From assembly GCF_000968685.2 (NCBI RefSeq), contig NZ_LAKD02000031.1, forward strand, positions 22,962-86,961: a stretch of DNA of 64,000 nucleotides. The letters run 5' to 3'. The first letter of the stretch is position 1. Each line of letters opens with the position of its first letter. The position numbers were made by a program, and so were the translations under genes. Below, in pieces: positions 9,301-16,558 of the stretch. The notes under the pieces are model-generated. The model did no database searches. It saw only the letters and a program-made list of their open reading frames with translations, and had not been told where the DNA came from. The DNA is from Streptomyces antioxidans. Its GTDB lineage: Bacteria; Actinomycetota; Actinomycetes; Streptomycetales; Streptomycetaceae.

Positions 9301-9398
9301 TCAACGCGGAGATCACGGGTGCCGCAAGCCTGCCCGGTGTCACGGTGACGGCCTCTTCCTCCTCCGCTCGGCGTTCAGGAGGCGCTGGTAGTCCGTGA
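6363..9398 (+). CDS. NLR-like NACHT ATPase with C-terminal leucine-rich region
   Basis: 1011 aa from ATG 6363. Three parts can be seen: a helical N-terminal region of about 250 residues like the NACHT N-terminal helical domains of actinobacteria; a NACHT STAND ATPase with Walker A GIAGSGKTT (about 281-289), Walker B LLLVDGIDEIPE (about 362-373) and the sensor stretch LVTSRPSA; and a helical region followed by leucine-rich repeats over roughly the last 200 residues (LTSLETLYL, LTSLKRLKV, FPRLRHLNV). This is the domain order of animal NLR sensors. Related bacterial NACHT proteins protect against phage, so a defence role is plausible but inferred. Its 3' end overlaps a convergent small gene by 59 bp. 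Confidence 0.88.
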   Translation: MDPATMGARLASSVVTPLIKKLFVKEGPGAGLVEQPVRVSSLVSFRGEKRTLTERDLGKLAAELVVQAIRTAGPGERPCPADEDELVAEQLATMLYALGDLDMDDVQAVRLGHRGLAHELTRATHAQGRSTPPLSPSGMLFFLRLLHTACLHILHFFTQRSTFVARTLVEQSDQLSELIAKTDVLIERLPSQAAQDAGFERRYAEYTVGKHSTLTIVGVDLSHAEATWPLDAAYLSLEAVSSGGEHPLGDAFAGTAADAPQHAALPADRALSGHRRVLLRGIAGSGKTTLVQWLAVCTARQEPPRGLEQLIGRVPFVLPLRTIARQGSLPSPASFLAAVHNSLDGAQPHGWADRLLSAGRGLLLVDGIDEIPERDRERTRAWLSDLLIAYPDNLWLVTSRPSAVAEDWLAAQDFTEFTLSPMSREDMAAFIDRWHEAARRTCRGEEDRAELNAYQSALQTAVRTKQDLTRLATNPLMCGLICALHRARRGYLPPGRKALYDAALSMLLTRRDTERHVYAPGDVQLDEEPQIQLLQRLAYYLIRNGEAELDRDRAERLIEEALPSVPAARALGDAPAILRHLLLRSGLLREPSLTTVDFVHRTFQDYLGAKAAVEAWDVGLLIRNAHDAQWEDVIRMAVAHARPRERAELLRKLLDVARSKDSAESTPRLFLLAMACLEHAPDLDPAIRDEVTRHAMEFVPPVTIPQARDLATVGPLALELLPGPEGLTDEVAECCVVTASRIPVDAAIPYLARFADHPAVGVRAQLASSWGRFDTGRYFHEVILRLDRDGLYFVAESMEQLRLLLDTGPRPRLILRGDFTEDEIRDNLDGAELTRLRLNGNHVLEDLGAAIGHLTSLETLYLTDCLRAFFFTGLSDLPLRTLIFETPGLSGVGVVPWHLEKLTSLKRLKVAIGHARMERDFPPNITWLDLHVLHEFLDAAWLPSAFPRLRHLNVHFPGGADRPIDLSPLAVLPDLEAVTINAEITGAASLPGVTVTASSSSARRSGGAGSP

Positions 9399-9564
9399 GC
9401 ACGCGCAGCAGCGCGAAGCCCGTGCCGAGGGGGATGGTGCCGAGTTCGAGTTGCGGTTGGCGGGGGTTGCTGAGGTCTGCCCGTATGTCGGGGAGCCGTA
9501 CGCCGTGGGCGGCGAAGTCGTCGCGGAGGACCGTGGCGACCCGCTCGGCGGGAGTGGGGTTCAT
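9340..9564 (-). CDS. Small protein coupled to the anti-sigma-type ATPase
   Basis: 74 aa (MNPTPAERVATVLRDDF...). Its ATG overlaps the TGA of the upstream ATPase gene (ATGA), so translation is probably coupled. I do not recognise a named family. It is basic at the C-terminus and has a conserved-looking core (PQLELGTIPLGTGFALLRVLTDYQRLL). Its last 59 bp overlap the end of the NACHT coding sequence on the other strand. It may be a partner or regulator of the ATPase; that is inferred from coupling only. Confidence 0.65.
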   Translation of the reverse strand: MNPTPAERVATVLRDDFAAHGVRLPDIRADLSNPRQPQLELGTIPLGTGFALLRVLTDYQRLLNAERRRKRPSP

Positions 9565-10028
9565 ACGGGGCTTTTCGTGTGCGCGGGCGGGACGTTGAAC
9601 TCGAACCACACCGCTTTGCCGGTGCCTTCGGTGGATTCGTCGAGGATCATGCCGCAGACATCGGAGAGGGCCGTGACCAAGAAGAGGCCGCGCCCGTTGG
9701 TCTCATGGCTTGCCGCGCGGCGGGGCGAGGGGAGTTCGGGGCTGTCGTCGTGGACGGTCACCCGGACGCGGTCGTGCTGGACGGTGGCGGCCATCCGTAC
9801 GTCGCCCTTGCCGTGCCGGTGGACGTTGGTGACTAACTCGGATGTGCAGAGGGCTGCCGCCTCGGCGAGTTGTTCCAGGCCGGAGGCCGTGAAGACGCCG
9901 CGCACGAAGTCGCGGCACAGACGGGGTGAGGTGGGGAGAGCGGGGGCGGAGAGGGTGTAGCGGTGCGGGTGTTCCGGGTGTGCGGGTGCTCCCATGCGAC
10001 GCCTCCGTGGCGCTTCGTAAACGGGCAT
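9561..10028 (-). CDS. Anti-sigma-type ATP-binding protein (HATPase_c, SpoIIAB/RsbW-like)
   Basis: 155 aa from the ATG at 10028 (MPVYEAPRRRR); a much longer open frame upstream is a shadow of the regulator gene. The GHKL fold motifs are visible: ALCTSELVTNVHRHG (N-box with ATP-binding Asn), VRVTVHDDSPELP (G1) and NGRGLFLVTALSD (G2). Streptomyces has many such single-domain ATPases, often beside DUF5753/DUF397 regulator pairs as in the whiJ locus, and here the regulator is divergent. It could bind a sigma factor or the regulator. Downstream gene overlaps by 4 bp. Confidence 0.85.
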   Translation of the reverse strand: MPVYEAPRRRRMGAPAHPEHPHRYTLSAPALPTSPRLCRDFVRGVFTASGLEQLAEAAALCTSELVTNVHRHGKGDVRMAATVQHDRVRVTVHDDSPELPSPRRAASHETNGRGLFLVTALSDVCGMILDESTEGTGKAVWFEFNVPPAHTKSPV

Positions 10029-10175
10029 CGTGCGGCCCCCACAGCTCCGCTGTGTGATTGCCACCACACACACGGTAGAGATGAAGGATGACAAGTTCAA
10101 CCTGTGCGTCAGAATAAGTGGACCGGCCCACCCCCTGACGGCAGACTGTGGCCCACACCCTGAGGAGAGACCCCG

Positions 10176-11066
10176 TTGGCACTGCGAACCAACCCCACCG
10201 AGAGACAGCGCCGCCTTGGCGCAGAGCTGCGAAGGTTGCGCGAGCAAGCCGGGTTGACGCTGCATGAGGCGGGAGCGCTCATCGACATGGGGCGTGTGCA
10301 CCTGACGCACATCGAGGGCGGCCGCACGGCAATCCCGAGCGAGCGGCTGCGTCGACTTTGCGAGGGTTACGGGTGCACAAGTGTGCCCCTTATCGAGGCG
10401 TTGGTCAGCCTCGGAGAAGACAAGGGCAAGGGCTGGTGGAGCGGTTACAAGGACGACATGCGCGCCGCAGCCCTCGACTTGGCGGAACTTGAGTCCCGTG
10501 CCATCGGGCTTCGCTCGTACGAGTCGCTGTTCATCCCCGGAATCTTCCAGTCGGAGGAATACACCCGCGCCATCTTTCGGGTCAGCGACATGGTGACGAA
10601 CCCTTCCGACATCGACCGGGCAGTGGAGTTTCGGATGCGCCGCCAGGCGGCCCTCGCCGCTGAAGACCCGCCCACGATCCATGCCGTCATCCACGAGGCT
10701 GCGCTGCACATGCGGTTCGGCGGCTCGGCCGTGACGCGCAAGCAGTTGCTGCGGCTCATAGAATCGGCGGAACTGCCGCATGTGACGATTCAGGTCCTGC
10801 CCTTCGCGGCAGACGGCCTTCCGATGGCGAACACACCCTTCAACCTGATCGCTTCACACGGCGGGATTCTGGAAACCATCCAGTTGGATCACGCAAGCCA
10901 GTCCATGTTCCTCCACGACCCGGACTCGGTCGCCCAGTACCGAAGGCACTTCGACCGGCTCCGTGGCGTAGCCCTACCGCCAGTGGACACCAGCCCTTCC
11001 GTGATCAGCCATGACGTTCGAGATTCGCTCGGCCTGATCCGACACATCCTCTACAGCCATTACTAG
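10176..11066 (+). CDS. XRE-family regulator with DUF5753 (WhiJ-like)
   Basis: 296 aa. TTG start at 10176 has GGAGAGA 6 nt upstream; no better start precedes the helix-turn-helix. Residues about 10-65 form the XRE DNA-binding domain (LGAELRRLREQAGLTLHEAGALIDM), and the remainder is DUF5753 (GLRSYESLFIPGIFQSEEYTRAIF; LPHVTIQVLPF), believed to sense a signal or bind the partner DUF397 protein. The family includes WhiJ, which controls development in S. coelicolor. The next gene encodes a DUF397 protein 11 bp downstream, and an HATPase gene is divergent, so all three form the classical WhiJ-type set. Confidence 0.9.
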   Translation: MALRTNPTERQRRLGAELRRLREQAGLTLHEAGALIDMGRVHLTHIEGGRTAIPSERLRRLCEGYGCTSVPLIEALVSLGEDKGKGWWSGYKDDMRAAALDLAELESRAIGLRSYESLFIPGIFQSEEYTRAIFRVSDMVTNPSDIDRAVEFRMRRQAALAAEDPPTIHAVIHEAALHMRFGGSAVTRKQLLRLIESAELPHVTIQVLPFAADGLPMANTPFNLIASHGGILETIQLDHASQSMFLHDPDSVAQYRRHFDRLRGVALPPVDTSPSVISHDVRDSLGLIRHILYSHY

Positions 11067-11077
11067 GAAGCGTGGTC

Positions 11078-11272
11078 ATGCCTGATCTCAAGTGGCGCAA
11101 GTCATCCTTCAGCACGGACGTCCACCAAAACTGCGTGGAACTCGCCGCCGCCCCCGACGGCATCCGCGTACGGGAGAGCGACGGGCCCGACGCGGTGGTC
11201 CGTACGACGCCCGCCGCGCTCGGCGTGTTCATACGTACCGTAAAGACTGGCCGCCTGGACCAGGTCGTCTGA
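11078..11272 (+). CDS. DUF397 small protein, partner of the DUF5753 regulator
   Basis: 64 aa from ATG 11078 (AGGAAG 7 nt upstream; GTG at 11072 is an alternative). DUF397 hallmarks: LKWRKSSFS at the N-terminus, CVELA, and VRESDGP near the middle. These small proteins are found next to DUF5753 regulators and in the whiJ system are thought to act antagonistically on them. It is cotranscribed with the regulator by position. Confidence 0.88.
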   Translation: MPDLKWRKSSFSTDVHQNCVELAAAPDGIRVRESDGPDAVVRTTPAALGVFIRTVKTGRLDQVV

Positions 11273-11300
11273 GCGCGGGCCGGATGTCAGGTGCGGGCAT

Positions 11301-11672
11301 CGTCTCGCGCGCTTCGCGCGATTGAGCAGCGGGGCAGGGGGCGGGGCGTAAGGCGCGTTGCCGGGCGCCGGGCCGGTGGGGGCCGTGCCGTGACGGCCAT
11401 CGCGCTCGGGGGTCGCTGCCGATCCGGAGCGCGGCCCGGTGGGGGTACCTCCTCCGAAAACGCTTGACCAAAAGCAACTACCTTGTCAAAGGTTTTCGAG
11501 AGGGGTACCCCCTGCGGCGCCGCAGTGGACACGGAGTCCGGCGACGGGCCTCGCCCCCGCGCACGGATGCCACCACCGGCGGTCGCCCCCACCGGCCCGG
11601 CGGTCGGCAACGCGCCCGGCACCACCGCCCCCCCCTTGCCCCGATGCTCAATCGCGCGAAGCGCGCGAGACG
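11301..11672. repeat. 372-bp imperfect palindromic element
   Basis: Terminal inverted repeats are perfect over 28 bp (11301-11328 against 11645-11672) and contain CGCGCGCTTCGCGCG. The similarity continues inward through GCGCGTTGCCG and CCGGGCCGGTGGGGG to an inner pair GGGGGTACC (11441-11449) and GGTACCCCC (11514-11522), then GAAAACGCTTGACC against GGTTTTCG. The centre is near 11482. No transposase or coding sequence is inside. It could be a MITE-like element or a very large RNA hairpin. Confidence 0.75.
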
Positions 11673-11759
11673 GCGCCGCACCCGACCGACGCGCGGCCGC
11701 ACCCGACCAACGCGGCACCGCCGACCGATACGGCACCCCCGACCGAGGCGGCCCGTCGG

Positions 11760-11946
11760 GCGAGCAGGACGGCACACCGGGGGCGTCCTCCCGGCGGAGC
11801 GGCCGGTATGCGCCGCCGTCCACCACCCAGACGGCGCCGGGCACGAACTCGTGTCGCGGGACGGCATCGACCGCGCGCCGCACCCACGGCTCGGTGATGT
11901 CGAGCGCCTCGGCCGCCCGGGCGTGGAGCCCTTCCAGGTCGGCCAC
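11760..11946 (-). pseudogene. Remnant of a protein-L-isoaspartate O-methyltransferase-like gene
   Basis: Reading from GTG 11946, about 55 codons resemble the N-terminus of the PCMT-like methyltransferases of actinobacteria (LEGLHARAAEALDI..., then AVDAVPRHEFVPGAVWV). After that the sequence becomes low-complexity Arg/Ser/Pro and runs into the palindromic element, so the SAM-binding domain is absent. A GGAGG sits just before GTG GAT CGC in another frame, hinting at a frameshift as well. The family call is from memory of the AVPRHxFVP motif. Confidence 0.5.
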
Positions 11947-12069
11947 TTGCGATCCACGGTGAGCCTCCTGGCATCGCCAAGTGGCCGGTGTGCGCTTCGC
12001 CCGTCGAGGAGCGATGGAGCGCGTACCCACCAGCCGGGGGCACGGCTGGCCGGAGGGGGCCTCCGGTAC

Positions 12070-12101
12070 TTGACCCTGACGTTGACGTCAGGTTTTAGCT
12101 T
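12070..12101 (+). promoter_or_regulatory. MerR-type promoter with dyad in a 19-bp spacer
   Basis: TTGACC (-35, 12070-12075) and TTAGCT (-10, 12095-12100) are separated by 19 bp, the long spacer typical of MerR-activated promoters. The spacer holds CCTGACGT/ACGTCAGG (12075-12092), perfect 8-bp arms around 2 bp. It drives the flavin oxidoreductase gene 54 bp downstream. No merR gene is adjacent. Confidence 0.7.
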
Positions 12102-12154
12102 GGCCGGGCCGTGCGATTCCGCGCGGTGATGACGTCCGGTCAAGGAGTATCCAC

Positions 12155-13288
12155 GTGTCCATAAGCAGGAGCGCCGAGCGTGCGGCCCAGGTGCTGTCGC
12201 GTCCCTTCGCCGTGGGCGGGCTCACCGCGCGCAATCGGATCGCCATGGCGCCGATGACCCGCATGTTCTCGCCGGGCGGCGTGCCCAATGCCGAGGTCGT
12301 GGCGTACTACGCGCGCCGCGCCGCCGCCGGGGTGGGGCTGATCATCACCGAGGGGACCTATGTCGAGCACCCCTCGGCGGGGCTGAGCGACCGGGTGCCG
12401 CGGTTCTACGGGGAGGACGCCCTGGCCGGGTGGGCCGAGGTCGTGAAGCGGGTGCATCTCGCGGGTGGACGGATCGCGCCGCAGATCTGGCATGTGGGGG
12501 TCTCCCGGGAGGAGGGGGCGCCCCCGCACCCCGAGGCGCCCGTGCTGAGCCCGTCCGGCGTCGGGCTGAACGGACAGCCGGCCGGGCGGGCCATGACGCG
12601 GGGCGACGTGGACGCGGTGATCGCCGCGTTCGCCGACGCGGCCGCCGCGGCCGAGCGGATCGGCTTCGACGGGGTCGAACTCCACGGGGCGCACGGGTAC
12701 TTGATCGACCAGTTCCTGTGGGGCGCCACGAACCGCCGTACCGATGCCTACGGCGGCGACCCGGCGTCGAGGGTCCGCTTCGCGGCCGAGCTGGTGGCGG
12801 CCTGCCGTAAGGCCGTCTCCGCCGAGTTCCCGATCATCTTCCGTACGTCCCAGTGGAAGCAGGACCACTACGACGTGCGGATGGCCGGGACCCCGCAGGA
12901 GCTGGAGGCGCTGCTCACCCCGCTCGCGGAGGCGGGGGTCGATGTCTTCCACTCGTCCACCCGCCGTTACTGGGTGCCGGAGTTCGAGGGCTCGGACCTG
13001 AACCTCGCGGGCTGGACGAAGAAGCTCACCGGGAAGCCGACGGTCACGGTCGGCTCGGTCGGCCTGAACCAGGACTTCCTGCCGACGTTCGTGCCCGGAA
13101 CCGGCAGCGAGCAGGCGCAGGTGGCCGATATCGAGAATCTGCTGGACCGGCTGGAGCGGGACGAGTTCGATCTCGTGGCCATCGGGCGGGCGCTGCTCGC
13201 CGACCCCGAGTGGGCCGAGAAGGTGCTGACCGGGCGCGCGGACGCGCTCGTGCCGTACTCCAGGGAACAGCTCGGCACCCTGCACTGA
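12155..13288 (+). CDS. NADH:flavin oxidoreductase, old yellow enzyme family
   Basis: 377 aa, GTG start with AAGGAG 9 nt upstream. An FMN TIM barrel: RNRIAMAPMTR near residue 30, catalytic/substrate His region FDGVELHGAHGYLIDQFL, then ATNRRTDAYGG and the phosphate-binding end DFLPTF and LVAIGRALLADPEWAEKV. Such enzymes reduce activated C=C bonds of quinones, nitro-compounds or enones with NAD(P)H. The MerR-type promoter suggests induction by an electrophile or drug. The gene stands alone between the methyltransferase remnant and an RRM gene. Confidence 0.93.
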   Translation: MSISRSAERAAQVLSRPFAVGGLTARNRIAMAPMTRMFSPGGVPNAEVVAYYARRAAAGVGLIITEGTYVEHPSAGLSDRVPRFYGEDALAGWAEVVKRVHLAGGRIAPQIWHVGVSREEGAPPHPEAPVLSPSGVGLNGQPAGRAMTRGDVDAVIAAFADAAAAAERIGFDGVELHGAHGYLIDQFLWGATNRRTDAYGGDPASRVRFAAELVAACRKAVSAEFPIIFRTSQWKQDHYDVRMAGTPQELEALLTPLAEAGVDVFHSSTRRYWVPEFEGSDLNLAGWTKKLTGKPTVTVGSVGLNQDFLPTFVPGTGSEQAQVADIENLLDRLERDEFDLVAIGRALLADPEWAEKVLTGRADALVPYSREQLGTLH

Positions 13289-13402
13289 GCAGCCGTAGGG
13301 GATGACCGGTTCAGCCCATGTGGGTGGCCGGTTTCGCACCCTGTTGAGAGGATTGACACGGTTCGCTCCCCTGGGAACCACGGAGAACAAGGAGAGCCGG
13401 TC

Positions 13403-13663
13403 ATGTCCAAACGACTGCATGTGGGCAACTTGAGCTACCAGACGACGACACAGGACCTGGCAACCCTGTTCGGGCAGTTCGGCGAGGTGCTGGACGCCAC
13501 CGTGATCACCGACCGGGAGAGCGGCCGCTCCCGGGGGTTCGGGTTCGTGGAGATGGACGAGATGGCCGCCGAGAAGGCGATGGCCCAGCTCGACGGCCAC
13601 GAGATGGACGGCAGGGCGGTGACGGTCACCGAGGCGAGGGCCGTCTCACGCGGCACGCGCTGA
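13403..13663 (+). CDS. Single-RRM RNA-binding protein
   Basis: 86 aa, one RNA-recognition motif that fills the whole protein. RNP2 is LHVGNLSY (residues about 4-11) and RNP1 is RGFGFVEM (about 44-51); the aromatic residues that stack on RNA are present. Related small bacterial RRM proteins are cold- or stress-responsive RNA chaperones. AAGGAGAG lies 11 nt before the ATG. A hairpin follows the stop codon directly. Confidence 0.92.
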   Translation: MSKRLHVGNLSYQTTTQDLATLFGQFGEVLDATVITDRESGRSRGFGFVEMDEMAAEKAMAQLDGHEMDGRAVTVTEARAVSRGTR

Positions 13664-13665
13664 GA

Positions 13666-13705
13666 AACGGCACGTGTACGGAAGGAAAAAACGGAACGTG
13701 CCGTT
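13666..13705 (+). terminator. Hairpin after the RRM gene
   Basis: Perfect 10-bp arms AACGGCACGT (13666-13675) and ACGTGCCGTT (13696-13705) around a 20-nt A-rich loop, 3 bp after the stop codon. No T-tract. Confidence 0.6.
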
Positions 13706-13743
13706 CGCCACGTAGCGCCGCTAGGACTTGCGGGTGGAGCAGT

Positions 13744-15078
13744 GTGCCGTGGTGGTATGGACTGATGCGATCCCCCACACGCATATCTTCACCCCAGCCC
13801 CCATATCCTCACGGCCGTTCACCCGGTGTTCATTACCGGAACCCGTACGAGGAACTTGCCGACCTGGCCGACCCGTACGATCCGGACGACCCCCTCGGCC
13901 TCGGCCTCGGCCTGACCTCGGACGATGACGACGACGCCGACGCCGGCGGGCGCGGAGACGGGCAAGCCGCCGCGGCTACGGGCTCCGGGTCCGGGGGCGG
14001 CGAGCGGTGGTCACCGCCCAACCACCGGCGCTCCTCCCGGCGTCGGCGCGGCCGCTTCCGTGCGGTGCCGCGCACCGCGAAGGCGCTGATCGGGCTGGTC
14101 GTGCTGGCCCTGCTGCTGGTGCTGGGCGACCGCTGCGCGGTGATGTACGCCGAGCGCAAGGCCGAGCAGGAGCTGCAGAAGAGGCTGAACCTGGCCACGG
14201 CACCGAACGTGACCATCCACGGCTTCCCGTTCGTCACCCAGCTGCTGGGCAAGGACCTCCAGCAGGTCGACATCGCCGTACCGGACGTGGCGGCCGACCG
14301 TGTCTCGATCGCCGAGGTGCGCGCCCAGGCCCAGGACATCCGGATCGTGGGGGATCTGCCCAGCTCCTTCCGGGGTGCGACGGTGGGCCGGATGAAGGGC
14401 GATGTGCTGCTGTCCTTCGAGGACCTCAGCCGGGAACTGGGCGCCTCCCAGGTGCGGTTCCGGGCGCTGGGGCCCAGCTCGGTGCGGGCGGACGGGAAGC
14501 TGCCGGTCGCGGGCCAGCAGGTGTCGCTGCACGCACAGGCACATATCCGGCGCCAGGGAGACCGTGGGATCTCCACCAGCGTCACCGATATGCGGCTGGA
14601 CATCCCCGGGATCGCCACCTACCGGCCGGGCCCCGAGCCGCGCGCCGGGCTGTATCTGCACAAGAAGGCGGCCCAGCAGATCAGCGAGGACTCCGAGAAG
14701 GCGAAGGCGCTACTGGCGATCCCCTCGGTGGCGAAGAAGCTCGGGGTGTCGCCGGTGGAGGCGGGGAAGGCGCTGAACGACGAGCGGAAGCTGGACGAGA
14801 TCACGGACTCGCCGCGGTTCGTGCCCGCGCTGCTCGCGGTCAACCTCGTCCAGGCGGCCAATGACCATCCCCAGCTGGCCAGGAAGCTCGGCATCGATCC
14901 GACGGTGGCGGCGGCGCTGGCGCGGCTGAAGGTGCCGGAGCTGACGGACAAGCTGGAGCTCTCCTTCCAGCTGCCCGAAAAGGCCAAGGGCATCCGGCTG
15001 GCGAACATCGGCGTCTCCCCGGAGGGGATCCGGGCCGATCTGACCGGCGCGGGGCTGCATTACGGAAAGAACCGCTAG
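13744..15078 (+). CDS. DUF2993 (LmeA-type) membrane-anchored protein
   Basis: 444 aa if the GTG at 13744 (GGAG 5 nt upstream) is used; ATG 13765 is an alternative and neither N-terminus looks conserved. An acidic low-complexity stretch (DPYDPDDPLGLGLGL) and a basic patch precede one membrane helix (ALIGLVVLALLLVLGDRCAVMYAE), then a DUF2993 domain starting at APNVTIHGFPFVTQLLGKDLQQVDI. In mycobacteria LmeA of this family binds phospholipids and is needed for mannan elongation, so an envelope lipid role is likely. A shorter paralogue sits at 27475-28161. Confidence 0.82.
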   Translation: MPWWYGLMRSPTRISSPQPPYPHGRSPGVHYRNPYEELADLADPYDPDDPLGLGLGLTSDDDDDADAGGRGDGQAAAATGSGSGGGERWSPPNHRRSSRRRRGRFRAVPRTAKALIGLVVLALLLVLGDRCAVMYAERKAEQELQKRLNLATAPNVTIHGFPFVTQLLGKDLQQVDIAVPDVAADRVSIAEVRAQAQDIRIVGDLPSSFRGATVGRMKGDVLLSFEDLSRELGASQVRFRALGPSSVRADGKLPVAGQQVSLHAQAHIRRQGDRGISTSVTDMRLDIPGIATYRPGPEPRAGLYLHKKAAQQISEDSEKAKALLAIPSVAKKLGVSPVEAGKALNDERKLDEITDSPRFVPALLAVNLVQAANDHPQLARKLGIDPTVAAALARLKVPELTDKLELSFQLPEKAKGIRLANIGVSPEGIRADLTGAGLHYGKNR

Positions 15079-15136
15079 GCCTCCGCTGGACCGGGGTTAC
15101 GGGTGGACCCGCGGGAACCGGGCCGGAGGACGCGGC

Positions 15137-16558
15137 TCAGCCGAGGTCCATCTCCGGTGGAGCCGTCGGCGCGCCCGGGAGCCTCACCCAGGCGACCGTG
15201 CCGCCGCCCGGGGCCGGTTCCAGCCCCACCTGGCCGCCCGACTGCTGGACCGTACGGGCCACGATCGACAGGCCGAGGCCGGAGCCGGGCATGCTGCGGG
15301 CGGACGGGGAGCGCCAGAAGCGCTCGAAGACATGCGGCAGTTCCTCGGCGGGGATCCCGGGGCCATGGTCCCGCACCCGTACCTCTCCGCTTCTGAGGGC
15401 AACGTCGATCACACCACCCGAAGGGCTGAACTTCACGGCGTTGTCCAGCAGATTGACCAGGGCCCGCTCCAGGGCGGTCGCCTCACCGCGTACGTACCAC
15501 GGCTCGATCGAGGCGTTGATCGTGAGATGGGTGCCGCGCAGCCGGGCCCGCTCCAGGGCCGTCCGCACCACCTCGTGCAGGGCGACCACCTGCGGGGGGC
15601 CGCTGCCGGGCACGGCGTCGGGACGGGACAGCTCCTGAAGGTCGCCGATCAGCGCCGCCAGCTCGGTCATCTGGGCCTTGACGCTCCCCATGAGCGCCTT
15701 ACGGTCGGCGGGCGGCAGCGCGCGGCCGGTCTCCTCGCTGCGCGCGAGCAGTTCGATATTGGTCCGCAGCGAGGTCAGCGGGGTGCGCAGCTCATGCCCC
15801 GCGTCCCCGATCAGCTGCTGCTGGCGGTCGCGTGAGGAGGCGAGCGCCGCCGTCATGGAGTTGAACGACCGGGACAGCCGGGCGATCTCGTCATCGCCCT
15901 CGGTCGGGATGCGCACGGCCAGGTCCTCGGTGCGGGCCACGTGCTCGACCGCCTCGGTCAGCCGGTCCACGGGCTTGAGCCCGGTCCTGGCGATCCACAG
16001 GCCCGCCGCCCCCGCGCCGACGACGCCGACCCCGGCGACGAGCGCCAGGACCAGCGCGAGCGTGCCCAGCGGATGCTCGACCTCGCTCAGCGGACGCGCC
16101 ATGGAGACCGCGATCCCGCGCGGCAGCGGGCTGCCGGGGCCGGTGGCCGGCCGGTAGGTGAACACCCGCATGCCCTCGCCGCCCGCGCCCGTCGCGTCAT
16201 GCAGCGCGCTCGGCCGCTCCCCGGCGGCCACCCCCACATCGGCGGTGGTCACCGGCAGCTTGGTCGCCCCGGGCTGGGTGCAGCGGCTCCCGTCGGCCAG
16301 CACGATCTGCACGGAGTACGAGCCGAGGGCGTGCGGGGTGCGGTCGTCGGCGCCGTCGGGGCTCTGGCACGCCTCCAGGATGCTCAGCACATTGCGCTCG
16401 TCCACCGTGACGTTGCGCAGGGACGAGTCGAGCTGGGCGCTGAGCTGCTCCCGGACGATCAGCCAGCACGCGAACGCGGAGACCGCCACCGCCACCGCGA
16501 CCGCCATGGCGGTCAGCAGGGCCAGCCGCGAGCGCAGCGGCAGTCTGTGGGGGCTCAC
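15137..16558 (-). CDS. Sensor histidine kinase (MprB/CssS-like) with two extracellular cysteines
   Basis: 473 aa. Membrane helices at about 13-34 and 175-197 enclose a sensor of about 130 residues with Cys64 and Cys93. Then HAMP, H-box [17 protein letters not shown]-box [11 protein letters not shown] and G-boxes DHGPGIP and GSGLGLS. Its ATG overlaps the end of the response-regulator gene by 4 bp. The order kinase, regulator, HtrA-like protease, LacI, glnR matches S. coelicolor SCO4155-SCO4159, where the pair has been described as a CssRS-like secretion-stress system. The cysteine pair suggests a redox or folding-sensitive sensor; that part is inference. Confidence 0.88.
   Translation of the reverse strand: MSPHRLPLRSRLALLTAMAVAVAVAVSAFACWLIVREQLSAQLDSSLRNVTVDERNVLSILEACQSPDGADDRTPHALGSYSVQIVLADGSRCTQPGATKLPVTTADVGVAAGERPSALHDATGAGGEGMRVFTYRPATGPGSPLPRGIAVSMARPLSEVEHPLGTLALVLALVAGVGVVGAGAAGLWIARTGLKPVDRLTEAVEHVARTEDLAVRIPTEGDDEIARLSRSFNSMTAALASSRDRQQQLIGDAGHELRTPLTSLRTNIELLARSEETGRALPPADRKALMGSVKAQMTELAALIGDLQELSRPDAVPGSGPPQVVALHEVVRTALERARLRGTHLTINASIEPWYVRGEATALERALVNLLDNAVKFSPSGGVIDVALRSGEVRVRDHGPGIPAEELPHVFERFWRSPSARSMPGSGLGLSIVARTVQQSGGQVGLEPAPGGGTVAWVRLPGAPTAPPEMDLG

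Noticed and set aside
10109..10327. Small minus-strand frame over the DUF5753 gene start
   Set aside because: Shadow frame with no ribosome-binding site; the opposite strand codes for a clear helix-turn-helix.
9561..10781. Long 406-codon version of the ATPase gene
   Set aside because: The first 250 codons are antisense to the DUF5753 regulator and lack similarity; the ATPase domain starts after ATG 10028.
11464..12129. Plus-strand frame of 221 codons beside the palindrome
   Set aside because: Extreme Arg/Pro/Thr composition, shared with the inverted repeat; no ribosome-binding site or domain.
12140..13600. Long minus-strand open frame of 486 codons
   Set aside because: Antisense shadow of the old-yellow-enzyme gene and RRM gene; no recognisable domain.
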